Positions 1 to 11,618 of a stretch of DNA of 28,699 nt are shown here, piece after piece. The translations under genes were made by a program, and so were the position numbers. Location: NCBI GenBank assembly GCA_027596945.1, contig JADGJH010000132.1, positions 1-28,699 on the forward strand, written 5' to 3'. Source of the stretch: Physocladia obscura (Eukaryota > Chytridiomycota > Chytridiomycetes > Chytridiales > Chytriomycetaceae). The notes under the pieces were generated by a model, which worked only from the letters and a program-made list of their open reading frames with translations, did no database searches and had not been told where the DNA came from. Within the stretch, counting starts at the first letter, position 1; each line of letters starts with the position of its first letter.

Positions 1-241
1 GGCACACCTATAACAACCTGTAATATTTGAATGAGCGACTGTTGTGTTTTCTTTTTTTTTCATTCCAATTTTAATTTTTCGCGTATGTGTCTTTTTTTTA
101 ATTCCCGTAAATAACTATTCTCGCAGAAACTTCTGTCCAGCACAAAACAGGGGGGCTAAAGACCAGGGGTCAAAATTTCTTAATAAAATTTTCAATCAAA
201 ACCAAACCAATGAAACCAAATTATGCAAGAAATTTAAAAAC

Positions 242-2231
242 ATGCCACTAATCGCACGGCTTATACAACTGTCTGTTCTCTCGGTCGTCGCATCATTCCC
301 ATTTCACAAGCGGCAAGCGGCAAATAACGCGTGTTCAATTGACGGTGCTTTCTCGTGCAGCTCTGATGCCAGCGAAGTTTTAGTCTGTGGATACAACACC
401 ACTGATACATTGGCATGGCAAATTGCTTCCACGTGCGAGTCGGAAGAGATATGCGTCTATAACTCAGACACTACTGCAGGATATTGTTTGTCTAAAAATA
501 CGGGAGGAACATCTGATGCTCCGATTGAAAACAATTCTTGTGCGACTGACGGCGCTTTTTCATGTAGTCTTAATGGAACGTCTTTGTTGGTTTGCAGTTA
601 CATCTCTGTAAATAACTTGGCGTGGATCACTGTTGAGGATTGCAGTTTAGGCAATGTGTGTGTATGGAATCTCGAAGTGCAAACAGGGTTTTGCCAAGCG
701 AGTACAACAGTATCAGGTGAAATTCATTTTTATTTTATAACTTTTTTTTGAATTTTTTTTTTTTTTTGAAATTTTAATGTTTTATTAACGGCAACTTCAT
801 CAACATTATTAGTGGCCACCACAATAATATCAACAACCACAACCTCGTCAACTACCACACTGTCATCAATTACCACAATTCCATCAACAGCCACGACACC
901 ATCAACGACAACTACACTATCGGCAACCATTTCATCAGCGACAACTATTTCATCAACGACAACGACCACATCGACTACAACTAGATCGACCAGGACTAGA
1001 TCGACCAGGACTAGATCAATCCAAACTACATCGACGACAGCAACTACATCATTGACAGCTACATTAATGACAACAACTACATCAATGACAGCTGCATTAA
1101 CGACAACAACTACAACAATAACAACTATATCAACAACAGCAACAACTACATTAACAACACCAACCATAGCAGCAACAACTACTACTACAACGACATCAAC
1201 GACCACAACGACATCAGTGACAACAAATGCGTTAGTGACCACAACAACAGTATTAACGACCACAACGCCATCAAGCTACTTAGGTGCCAAAAAAGTAATT
1301 TACAATGACAATGGGCAGTACGCAGCAACTTTAGCTGATCAAGGGATACTATTTGCTGTGCCTGGATACGTTGATACATCTTATAATGTATTTAATCTCG
1401 CGTTTTGGCTGACTTCTGGTCCTGCCGATGCAGCGTATTCTTGGTCCACACAACTAGATAGTAGTACAAGACAGAGTTTTATTGACGCGTTTCATGCTGC
1501 CGGAAAAGTTCTTCTGGTCTCTGCTTTTGGTGCCACCGAAAACCCAACGACTGAACAACTTGATCCAACCACTGTTGCTACAAATCTTGCAAGCTTTGTG
1601 ATTGCAAATAATCTTGATGGTGCAGATATTGTAAGTTTTTTTAGCACTCTTTATTATTATTTTTTTTTTTGTTATATCAAATCTTTTTGTTTGTTTTTTT
1701 TTTTGGTAGGACTGGGAGGATAACGGGGCACTGGAAGCTGGAACCGGTGAAGCTTGGTTAATTACATTTACAACAAAGCTGCGCGAGCTCCTTCCTAGTC
1801 CCCAATATGTCATTTCTCATGCACCACAGGCTCCCTACTTTTTCGGGACTGGCAAATATCCAAACGGCGGATACCTCAAAATCGACCAAGCAGTCGGCAA
1901 CTTGATTGATTTTTACAATGTTCAGTTCTACAATCAAGGATCGACCAGCTACGCAGATTGCACTACATTACTTACCACGTCTGACGGCTGGGCTACGCAA
2001 ACCTCGCTGTTTGAGATTGCAGCAAAAAATGTCGCGTTGAATAAACTCGTAATTGGAAAGCCTGTTACCACAGCAGGAGTGGTAAATTCTGGCTATATGG
2101 ATCCAGCAACTTTGGCATCGTGTATTTCTCAGGCAACATTGGAAGGCTGGGATGGTGGCGTTATGGGGTGGCAATTACAGTTGGATGTACCGATTGGGAC
2201 TTGGATATCGACTGTTGGAGCCATGTTGTGA
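242..2231 (+). CDS. Secreted GH18 chitinase with two Cys-rich N-terminal modules and Thr-rich linker
   Basis: Predicted to hydrolyse beta-1,4-linked N-acetylglucosamine in chitin outside the cell or in the wall. Model: exons 242-716, 813-1630 and 1710-2231 (GT-AG, phases 1 and 0), 604 residues. The start MPLIARLIQLSVLSVVAS reads as a signal peptide followed by a Kex2-like KR site. Residues about 30-150 hold two similar modules of the pattern C..DGAFSC...LVC...LAW...C....CV(Y/W)N....C, resembling small chitin-binding modules. A linker of roughly 150 residues, mostly Thr, follows. The catalytic domain has the GH18 signature DGADIDWED at residues 427-435 (expected acid E434), then VQFYNQ and GGVMGWQ, both typical of GH18 barrels. 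Intron 2 falls inside the catalytic signature, between I431 and D432. The family call is firm; the module family is inferred. Confidence 0.88.
820..1275 (+). repeat. Low-complexity ACA/ACT repeat encoding the Thr-rich linker
   Basis: Degenerate tandem array of ACA, ACT, ACG and TCA codons giving T/S-rich protein on the + strand, with a short exact internal repeat encoding TRSTR twice near 980-1015. Linkers of this kind are usually O-mannosylated stalks in fungal wall enzymes. The opposite strand is open but Val-rich and is a by-product of the repeat. Confidence 0.85.
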
Positions 2232-3756
2232 TTTTGCATTCTTCTTTTGATTCATAGTTTTATTTAATTGCATAATTTTGTGTTCAAAATCGTTTGATTA
2301 TTATTTTTTTTATCAAATATCTTCAACTTAGTTCCGATATATCTTCCACTGCATTAAGTAGACAGCATTTTTAAACTGACGCAAAAATGTAGATCTAATC
2401 CAATCAGAAATTGAAAAAGATCAAAAGTTGTTGAAAACTAAATAATTTTATTTTGTATGTCAAATGTGAAGAAATGTTTGCAAAGTAAAAAGCTCGATTA
2501 TTTCGGCTCAGAATGGGTTGAATTCGAGAGGAAATTCTAGGTACGCTACCATTTCTTATTTATCATTGAGGTTAGATAAGTCAACAAACGGCGAAAACTC
2601 GAAAAAAAAATTTCTCCTGATTACGACAATGATGACTAGTTTAGAGAAAAATTACACCCGTGACGATAAACGCAAAATACTACCAAAAAGCTTGAATCCA
2701 TCGCATTATTTTGTTACAATTACACCCAATTTGAATACCTTCACTTTTGTTAGCACTGTTACAATTGAGCACGTATTTCCTAATGACCAATGACACTGGC
2801 TTGAAACTCCATAAAATATGTTTCTTAAAAAATTCAATGTCAACAAACGAGATTAAACAAAAAATAGAACATTTGATGGAGAAAGAAAAGAAAGGATAAA
2901 AAAGGAGTCCGAAATTATTTTTTTAAAATTTTTTTGTTCAGCCAAAATAAGCCCAAAAGGAATTGAAGGTGTATAACTCAATCAAAATCGCCTTTCTGAA
3001 AAGACGTTAAAATTTATTTCAGCTTATTCTCTTGTAATTCATTGTTTACCTGTTGACATTGCAGAATTTGAGCATCAGAAAAGTAAAACAAAATCTTCTG
3101 TGAATTCAGGTTTATTCTCTAATTTTTTAAAATTTATTTTGTATTTATTATTTATTGTTTATTTCAGATTTAATTTAATTCTCGAGAGCTAACATCCCGT
3201 TATCAAAGTGAAATCTTTGAATAAAAAAGTTTTGCCCTGATAATTTTGACATAGATTTTTCGTTATCTTTCTCTATATAAACACTCCGTCATTTTTTCTA
3301 CATTCCATGTAAATGTATCCACATTATAAAAATCTGGAATAATAGAAATCAGGTTCCCAGAACCCAGTTTCCCTTCCAAACTCACCATCCAACTAATACC
3401 ATATTGGATTCTTGCCCGCCTCCTTCGCTTATTACCTGTTAATAAGGAAACTAATAGTTCAGAAACATGAATGATAAAAATAATCTTTGATGGTAGTCAA
3501 TTTTGATTTTCAGAAATCTTATTGAATCTTGATCGCCCAAGTTTTTGTACAATTCATTAAATTTAGGTCAAAATTTTTGGAGTGATACTGTTTGGGTTTT
3601 GGTGGGCCACTAATAAAAGCGCTGACTGGAAAGTTTGTCGGTGCAATTGTTTCGAAGTTGAACCTGGTCAAATAATTTGAGGACTCGATACTAAGTTGGT
3701 GGACTAGAATAGTTGCGGACTTTGTGGTGAAAAAAAAAACAATCAAAAAAAAAAAA
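2232..3756. other. Intergenic, AT-rich, no supported gene
   Basis: About 1.5 kb between the chitinase stop and the F-box/ankyrin start. It is AT-rich with scattered T and A runs. One 91-codon ORF at 2518-2793 has no recognisable motif or splice context. I see no RNA gene or repeat here. Confidence 0.6.
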
Positions 3757-5922
3757 ATGGAGCGTCTTTCGCTAGAAGTCTGCATCGAAATTATCAAATG
3801 GCTTCCCATCGGCGAGATTCCACGAATCGCTCTATTGTCCACTCGGTTCTATTCTCTTGTTCAATCGCTTCCAGTTGCCAAACACCATGTCACAACGCTC
3901 ACTCAAAATGATCCGTTAATTCTCATATCTCTTGTCCGACAAAACGCATTTGATTCAAAGCTACTTGTCTCTTATCGCTGTGTGCTGCTAGGCGAATTTT
4001 TTCGTCTGCCAGACAACTATTTTAAAGGACGCTTTAATAACAAATTCAAATGCAGTTGTGTTTCTTCTCTTGCCACGCAGATGATAATCGAATCTAACTA
4101 TTTTGCCGAACCGAAAAGTCAATGGCGAGCTCTCGAAATTGCGTGCAAATGTTTTTTGTTTGATTGGGTCAGACTTCTTTTGAACGCATTTCCCTATGTG
4201 GACCCACAAAAAAACTTCTCCATCGATTTAAATAAGCCTATATTTGTGAAGCTAGTAATATTGTTTGTGTTAAATGATCGATGCTTGGATATAATTGATG
4301 GGAAACAGGCACTTCAAACATCTTGTGATTTTGGAGATCTTGATGCTGTTGATACACTGCTTAAGCATGGAATTGATCCTAATGCGGCCAAAATAAGTGC
4401 ATATAACTTCAATCATAGCAAAGTGATTCTTCGATTTCTTGATGAACCAAAATTTGATTCGTCAAATTTGTTTTCTCATTGTAAATACATGCAATCTATT
4501 GAACTGGATTTATTGAAGCGGCTTCTAAAAGCTGCTTCCAAAATATTGAACAGTTCTGAAATTCTCGTTAATTTTTCGCAGTCTGCACAGCACTTGTCCC
4601 TACTTTTAGCTGATCCAAGATTCAGTCTTTCATCATGTTTTACTCAATGTTTTGAACGTGGAGCACAGTCTTCAGAAATATTAAAAATGTTAATTAACCA
4701 TCCGACTGCAAATGTTACTGACGAAAACAACAAGGCCATGTCAATTGCTGTACAGTATGGCCACGCAGAAATAGTAGAAATGCTGCTAAACAAAAATATA
4801 GATCCATCTTGCTACGACAATGAAGCAATTGTAGTAGCATGTAAAAAAAAATACTTGGAAATTATCAAAATACTCTTACATGATCAACGTGTGGATCCTG
4901 GAGTTGACAACAACATTTGCATTTATAATGCCTGCAAATCTAACCATGTTGCTGTGATTGAACTTCTGCTTCAAAGCAATACTGTTGATCCATCTTGTCG
5001 TCAAAATCGTTGCCTTCAGTTTATGGCAGAGTTGCCAAAGTCAAAATGGACTGAGGGCCATTCGAAAATTGTAAAATTTATTTTGGATGATCCAAGAGTT
5101 GATCCGACAGTACGAAGAAATGAAATATTGATTGAAGCTGTGAAAAACGAAAATGAGGAAATGGTGGAATTATTGTTGCAGTATGGCAAAGGGTCTCAAC
5201 AAAGTCATAACATAAAATCCGAAAATATTCACCATCGCAAAAAAACGCATCTTTTTACCTATTGTGTTAATGCTGGAGATCGGAATGATTTTTGCATGTA
5301 CACTGCCTGCAAGTCGAGAAATTTGGGAATTATCAAACTTCTTCTTCAACATGAATCAGTTAATCCATCTTGCCGAAAAGATGTTTGCCTTCAGTTGATT
5401 GCTGGAATGGAATGGACTTCCAGGCTTGGTGAAATTGTCAACTTCATGCTGGCTGACAATCGTGTTAATCCTGCGGCACAAAAGAGTGCTGCACTTGTGG
5501 AAGCTGTCGAAAATAACAGCAGGGAAATGGTCAAACTGCTTTTACAAGATGGGAGGGTGGATGCAAGCGCTCAAAAAAACCTTTGCATAAGATTGGCTTG
5601 CGAGAAAAATCAACCAGAAATAGCTGAAATGCTGCTCGCCGTGCCATGCGTGAACCCAAGTGTTGACAAGAATGTGTGTATTCGCACAGCTGCATCTCAA
5701 GGTTTCACAAAAGTTGTTCAACTGCTTCTGAATCACAAAGCTGTTGATCCGATGGATAATAATAACGAAGCACTTATTAAGTGTTGCGAAAACTTGCACA
5801 TGGAAACTGCAACCGTGCTGCTTCAAGATGAAAGAGTTTATGCTATTAAGGTCAAAGGAATTTGCGAAACGGCTGTTCGAGACAATAATTTAGAACTCAT
5901 TAAATTACTGATTCAAAAATGA
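3757..5922 (+). CDS. F-box-like / ankyrin-repeat protein
   Basis: Single-exon protein of 721 residues, probably a substrate adaptor or scaffold. I chose the ATG at 3757 because MERLSLEVCIEIIKWLPI begins an F-box-like helix pair (residues 1-40), and the in-frame codons just upstream are only a poly-A tract (KKKTIKKKK). From about residue 190 to the end, degenerate ankyrin repeats recur at roughly 33-residue spacing with the pattern A(C/V)...(H/N)...I(I/V)(E/K)(L/M)LL......VDPS. The AVQYGHAEIVEMLL and AASQGFTKVVQLLL units are the clearest. F-box proteins normally bind Skp1 in SCF ubiquitin ligases; the partner and substrate here are unknown. A block of about 95 residues is duplicated (separate entry). 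The stop lies 112 bp upstream of the next start codon on the same strand. Confidence 0.82.
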   Translation: MERLSLEVCIEIIKWLPIGEIPRIALLSTRFYSLVQSLPVAKHHVTTLTQNDPLILISLVRQNAFDSKLLVSYRCVLLGEFFRLPDNYFKGRFNNKFKCSCVSSLATQMIIESNYFAEPKSQWRALEIACKCFLFDWVRLLLNAFPYVDPQKNFSIDLNKPIFVKLVILFVLNDRCLDIIDGKQALQTSCDFGDLDAVDTLLKHGIDPNAAKISAYNFNHSKVILRFLDEPKFDSSNLFSHCKYMQSIELDLLKRLLKAASKILNSSEILVNFSQSAQHLSLLLADPRFSLSSCFTQCFERGAQSSEILKMLINHPTANVTDENNKAMSIAVQYGHAEIVEMLLNKNIDPSCYDNEAIVVACKKKYLEIIKILLHDQRVDPGVDNNICIYNACKSNHVAVIELLLQSNTVDPSCRQNRCLQFMAELPKSKWTEGHSKIVKFILDDPRVDPTVRRNEILIEAVKNENEEMVELLLQYGKGSQQSHNIKSENIHHRKKTHLFTYCVNAGDRNDFCMYTACKSRNLGIIKLLLQHESVNPSCRKDVCLQLIAGMEWTSRLGEIVNFMLADNRVNPAAQKSAALVEAVENNSREMVKLLLQDGRVDASAQKNLCIRLACEKNQPEIAEMLLAVPCVNPSVDKNVCIRTAASQGFTKVVQLLLNHKAVDPMDNNNEALIKCCENLHMETATVLLQDERVYAIKVKGICETAVRDNNLELIKLLIQK
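4912..5574 (+). repeat. Tandem duplication of a three-ankyrin block inside the ORF
   Basis: Copy A starts near 4912 and copy B near 5287, an offset of 375 nt (125 codons), so the frame is kept. Aligned landmarks are CIYNACKS / CMYTACKS, VDPSCRQNRCLQ / VNPSCRKDVCLQ, KIVKFILDDPRVDP / EIVNFMLADNRVNP and EEMVELLLQ / REMVKLLLQ. Copy A carries an extra loop of about 30 residues (YGKGSQQSHN onward) before copy B. Confidence 0.75.
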
Positions 5923-6034
5923 AAACACAGGTAACTTCGCAGATTGGAGTTGAAATTTGATTGAAAATAAAGCTTTGTTTGTTGAAAAGCAAAACAAGTG
6001 CTGGGCAAACTTTTCAGAAATTGAACAAATTGCG

Positions 6035-9000
6035 ATGGCGCTGAGTGCCGAACACGAGTTTCTGCGGCATCGACTGGCGCAGCTTGATTTCCGCGAACCA
6101 TTTAGCGCAGATAGTTTTGCGCTGGTTCGGCATCTGCTGGCTGATCTTGTACAAACTACAGATTCGGCTGCGAAGTTTAAAGCCGAAGCCGAACGCGCGC
6201 GCAAAGAAAAACATGCGCTGGCCGAGCAGGTTTGTCTGGAAATCAACAGGGAGATAGTTTGAAAGTCTAATTCGAAATTTTATTGTTTTGTTTTCGTTTC
6301 AGAATGCCCCGCTCAGAGCTGAATTGGCGCGTTTGACGGCTGAAAACAATCAAGTATTTCAAATTGAGCATTCTTTCACATCATTTGTGTTATTTTGAAA
6401 TATTCAAGCCAATGTAAAACGCAGGTTCATTTAGATCTTATCCGTTTAAGCGACGACCGTGATGCCCGGGACAAACGAGCCGCTCAAACTGCGGTATATT
6501 TATACCATCGAACTGTTTTCGAATCTACTGCGATCTAATTGCCAATCAATATTCGTTGCTAGAGAAATGCTGCCATCGAGATATCCGAATTGAAATTCAT
6601 GGTTGCGCAATATTCGCAAAAACTTGCAGGCGAACAACGACGTGGCGAAGAAGAACGCGCAAAAGCTGAAGAAGCCTTTCAAAAAATGGGATTGTTCAGT
6701 ACTTCGGCAGTGACAGCAAAAAATTCAGCTTCGATTGAGTTTAACGTAAAAATGGATAAAAAGAAGCGAGACGTAAATTCTTTGTTTGAACGTCTGCAAA
6801 AAATTGATTTGGATACAGGCCTTGGTGAATTAATCAAGTTAATTTATTGACGCAGCTAAACAGCGATTTCAACAGAACCAATGACGGGTTCGTCATCTCA
6901 GAATTTTAACCCCCCTCCTCCGGTCGCAATCGATGCCTTGAGAATTACGCAAGCACGTGTTGAGCAACTCGAAACAACTCTCAATGAAGTAAGCAACCAG
7001 AATGCCGATCTGGAAAACGAGATCCAGACCGTGAGAGACCAGGTTGCAACTCGCGAACAGGAAATCATGCGGCTTGGAGCTCAATTAGAGCTTAGTCGAG
7101 CACAACAATTTTCAAGCGTGCAAAGTATTGTATAATTTTGATTAACAGTACTCATCTGAATTTTTTTCTTATCAGTTGAAGGTCGGCCTCTTGGATACCT
7201 TCGTGACGAAGGCGCACCATTAACTCCAGCCGAAACTATTCATCAACTTCCACTAGCGCGTCAACGCATCTCGCAACTTGAGCTTCAAATCGAGCATCTT
7301 CAAGAGCACATCGACTCTCTCGAAAAAGAAAGAGCAGGAGTTTCTGACGAAAAAGCTCAATTCGCACTTGGTTTTGAGGATGAACGCCGATTTCTGAAAA
7401 TGGAGATTGAAGAAGAGCGAGAAAAAAATATAAAAATGCTGGAGGCAACGAAAGAGTTAGAAAAAATGGTCGGAGAGTTGATTATCATGAAAGAGGGCAT
7501 CGAAAAAAGCGCTGCAAAAAAAATTGGCGACCGTGAAGGAAAATTGGAAAAAGCTAACGATGAATTAAGAATTGAAGTACGTATACTTTCAGAACAGCGA
7601 TATCATCAACTAATTTCATTCAGACCGAAAATTTGCTTAGAAAAGTTTCAAACCTTGAATCAATAGTTCTCGAAAAATCCACGCGAGTCAATTTTCTTGA
7701 ACATGAAATCGAAAATTTCAGAAATCGCTCACCGACACAAAACTTGGCTGTAATATGATTTATTTTTACTGAAAGCATGTTTATTACCTCTAAAATGCAA
7801 AGTCAATCAGCAAAATTTAGAATCCAAGATCACGGAGCTGACAAATCAAATTAATGATCGCGATAATTTAAAAAATGGGTTGGAGCGAGATTTGCAAAAT
7901 CTTAGGCGACAGGTTTTCATCTTAATAAATTTTAATGTCATGCCCAATATCTTTACAACAGCTCGAATTCGCCATGAAAAACAATGAAAAGGCTGAAGAA
8001 ATCATATTGGCACATTCTCGACTCCAAGTTCAAAAGCAAGAGCTTGACCAAGAATTTGAATCTGTGAAAAAGTACAATACAGCAACTTCAATTTCTTCAA
8101 CTAACAGAACTTTTTAAAGAGAACGAGATGACCTAATAAATGTCCTCCGGAAATTCGAAGAGCAGCTAACGGATATGCATGAAGCGGTACAACAATTAAC
8201 GTCAGATCGCGATAATTTCAGCTTGTTATATAGACAGGTTTCATTCTTGTACCATTTCCTTTAATAAAATTGTTACATTCCTGTGTAAATTTATTGAATA
8301 AAAAACAACAGGCGCATTCAGAAGTTCAAAACCTCCGAGCTAGAATTTCAGGTACAGAAGAAAATGAACAAAGTGCTGATTCAGTGGCTCGAGGTTTGAA
8401 CAGTGGAACCAAGATTCCGCGGTTACAAAGTGGAACTGGCAGTAAATTGACTCCTGCAGCAAAGTCTTCAAATTCACCAAAACCGCGAAACGATACTCTG
8501 GAAACCAAACTTTCTGAGACAATTTCGAAATTAGAAGAAGCTAAAGCCCGAGTACAAATTCTTGAAGGTCGGGAGCGAGAACTTGAGGACGAAGTAATGA
8601 AATTGCAAGGCGATTTGAAGGCCGTGATTTTTCGACAGCGAGAAGCTGGTGTGAACGCAGGAGAGACAATAAGGCAAATTGAAATCGAACGAGATAGGTA
8701 AGTTAGCAAGATGAAATTCCAAATTTTCTGAAAATTTATATCGCAGATTACGTGAAAACTTGGAAAATAAAGCTGTTATTGTTACTGCATTAGAAGAAAA
8801 GGCACAGTTGTTAAATGAGAAATTAAACTTCAAAGATTTGGAGCTGAGTGACAAAGATCGAAAAATGGACGACTTACGAAACGGAATAGCAATGATGGAA
8901 ATGAATTTGAATGATGCGGTAATCAACTATTTTCAATTAGTCAATCATTTTTGAAAGAAATTTGTCTGTAGACCATGCAGCTTAAAGATGCGCGATCGAA

Positions 9001-10971
9001 ACTGCATGAAGCGCAAACCAAACTTAATGCATCTGAGCAAGAGTTAACGCAGATTCAACAGCAAACTCGTCAGCAGCAAGAAAAAATTGGCGCACACTCA
9101 GAACTTTTAGCACAAGTTGATCAAGATCGCGATCGGTTTAGAAATGAAGTCGATGCAGCGGTAGAGAGAATTAGTGAATTAAATTGTGAGTATATTATTT
9201 TATGCTATGAACCTTTTTCATAATCACAAACTTTGTAAAAAAAACAACGATGAATGTAGCATCGCTCTCAAGCACGAAAAATGAGCTTCAAAAATCCCAA
9301 TCGGAATTGGCACAAGCATATGAGAACTTGGATCAAATGAATCGGCAGTTAAACGATCAAGACCATGAAGTTGCAGGACTTCAGAGCCAAATTCGTATAG
9401 TGAGCTCTGAGAGGGACCGATTTGCAAACGAAGTAGCGGTAAGCTCGTCTAAATCAAATTTTATTTGACTTTTTAAGTTAGAATCTGACTTTTAATTCAG
9501 AGAGCTAACGAAGATTTGAGGAATCTCAGCACAGATTTAACCGCAATGACCAGAGAGAATCAAAGTCTTAATGGAGAACTATCTCAAGTTTGTCAACATA
9601 TTGTATTTAAACATATTTTAATTAAGCAATACACAGCTTGCACGTGAACGCGAGGCATTAAAATCTGATTTGTCAGAATGTGAATCTCAAATCAAGTATC
9701 TGGACGCACTTGTTCGCGAAAAGGATAATGAGAAAGATCACGCAATGAGCTCCTATATGAAAATTTGTACTGAACGCGATCGTTTGAATATTCAAATCCG
9801 GTCCGCCGCTGAGGAAGTGAATGAATTGAGGTCGGTTTATTTTGGCAGTCCACAATTTTTGATTTCAAGCATAATTATTTTCAGAATGGAAGTTATCATG
9901 CGCGACAAACGAGTTGTTCAAATTCAACGAGAATATGAAGAACTGCAAGGATCAGTCGGAAAACTGAAAATTGACTTGAACGCTTATGAAAAGCAGTGCA
10001 GCAGTTAAGCAATAAATTTTTTTCGTTCACGATAATTAATTCTTCGATTATTTTGGTTTTTTTTCTATTCGAAATAGATCTGACAAAGTCTTTGGCAACA
10101 TCAGAACGAAATTGCAAAAACTTAGATGTTAGTGTTTCGTCGTTGAATTAATTTTGCTAATCTAATTTTGCAGACCGAAAAGCAACGTTTGTTGAGAGAA
10201 ATTAGTGCTGTTCGTGAGTTAGCACAGTCTTTTGATAGGAACCGCGAAAATTTGCAAAGAGAGCTATCAGCAACGAAAATCGAAAGTGAAAGGATGGAGA
10301 GAAATCTGGAAAAAGTCATTACTGAACAAGATAATCTTGTAAATGAACTTAGAAATGAGGTGACAAAATATTATTATTATCATATTTTTCCTCATCTTTT
10401 TTTTATATGATCTGAAATACATAATCGAATAAACCAGAAAATCAAATATGAACGCTTGGAAGGACTTTTAGCAGTTGAACGGACAAAAAAAATGGCTATT
10501 GAAAATTCAAAAATCGAAATGATGTACGGTCAACAAGCTGCAAGTCTTGCTGCTGCGACTCGGGATGTAACTACTGCTAACGAGCAATTGGTCAATGCAC
10601 AACGAAGTATTGAACGACTGGATTTTCTGTTGGCAGAAAAGCATGCAGAGCTGCAAAATTGCCAGAAAATAATCGACATGAAGGTATTCTATCAGATTTA
10701 TTCAATTTGGTTTAATTGTGGATGCCAGGTTACGTCGCCAGACCGTGAACGAGACCCAGGCGACTCCCAGACTTTAGCGCGATCAATCAAAAACGAAACA
10801 GAACTCGAAAAGAAGATTCAATCGGAACTGGAATCTACTAAAGAGCAGCTTCGAATATATGAGGTAATGTTAGGTATCATTTAAAAAATAGATACACTTG
10901 AAACTAAAGTTATTGTTTTGAAACAGAGACAGATAGAAGAAAGACGAAGCCGAACTTCAACGCCAAAATAA
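6035..10971 (+). CDS. CEP135/Bld10-like centriolar coiled-coil protein, 22 exons
   Basis: CEP135/Bld10 links the centriole cartwheel to the microtubule wall and is needed to assemble basal bodies. The N-terminus LRHRLAQLDFREPFSADS, then LVRHLLADLVQTT and LRAELARLTAENNQVHLDLIRL, matches the conserved CEP135 start. The rest is almost continuous coiled coil rich in E, Q, R and L, with repeated (E/D)RDR(L/F) elements, ending in RQIEERRSRTSTPK. Exons: 6035-6229, 6303-6353, 6425-6493, 6563-6824, 6864-7124, 7176-7576, 7624-7749, 7811-7912, 7962-8071, 8120-8237, 8312-8697, 8747-8918, 8972-9185, 9260-9438, 9501-9587, 9637-9830, 9885-10003, 10078-10127, 10174-10359, 10438-10683, 10729-10863, 10927-10971. 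All phases agree and give 1235 residues, near the usual CEP135 length. Some junctions rest on weak donors and may shift slightly. TSGA10, which shares the N-terminal motif, is the main alternative. Confidence 0.82.
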
Positions 10972-11618
10972 GATAAAACGAAAACGATATTTATTCAAAT
11001 GCTACGAATTAAGCTTTAAAACAAACCCAAATTTTTGTCTCCTTCTTATCTCCATCGCTTTGTTCAAACGCATTAGGGGATTGTATTTCCATTCAAACCA
11101 AAATTTTCTGTGAATGAAAGATATACAAAATTTTTCATGATAATTTCTTCTGGAATATCGCTCAGATTATTAGATGCTAAATAAGTTATGGCAGGTTTGT
11201 GAGGCGGTCAATAGACGGTGAGAATGTTCTAGTTAAATAATTTCAAGTCACATCAATGAATTCCAGAATAATTGATATCTGTTCAAAGATCGGAATATGA
11301 TTACAGGAAATAACAATTTTCTATAATCTTGGAAAGCGGAAAACGATTGAGGAATATCACCTGAAAACTTTTTTGGCGTATTGGTCCTTAAAATTAAATA
11401 TTTTATGGACTAATATTCCAACAATTGCTGACTTTGGAATAATAACTCATACAGAGAATTAAACTTAGTGGAGCACTTGTTTCGTTCTTTTCGTTAGTAG
11501 ATTTAACTTTATACTTATATGAATCTTAATGGTAATCAAAACTTTGATTGATCAAAAATTTTAGTTCTCGTATTTATTAACCTAAGAAAATTTGATCACT
11601 CAAAAAAAGACTAATTAA
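10972..11618. other. Intergenic, no supported gene
   Basis: About 650 bp of AT-rich sequence between the CEP135-like stop and the next start. I see no ORF of note, RNA gene or repeat; it probably holds the 3' end of one gene and the promoter of the next. Confidence 0.6.

Noticed and set aside
44..241. Upstream extension of the chitinase frame to an ATG at 44
   Set aside because: The ATG at 242 begins a proper signal peptide; the upstream part is low-complexity and would bury the signal.
730..1263. Minus-strand Val-rich ORF of 177 codons
   Set aside because: It is the antisense of the Thr-rich linker repeat; the poly-Val translation is a by-product of ACN/TCN codons.
2518..2793. 91-codon + strand ORF
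   Set aside because: No motif, no splice or promoter context, AT-rich intergenic composition; length is within chance.
8531..8926. Minus-strand ORF of 131 codons within the coiled-coil gene
   Set aside because: Antisense shadow spanning exons 11 and 12 and an intron of the CEP135-like gene.
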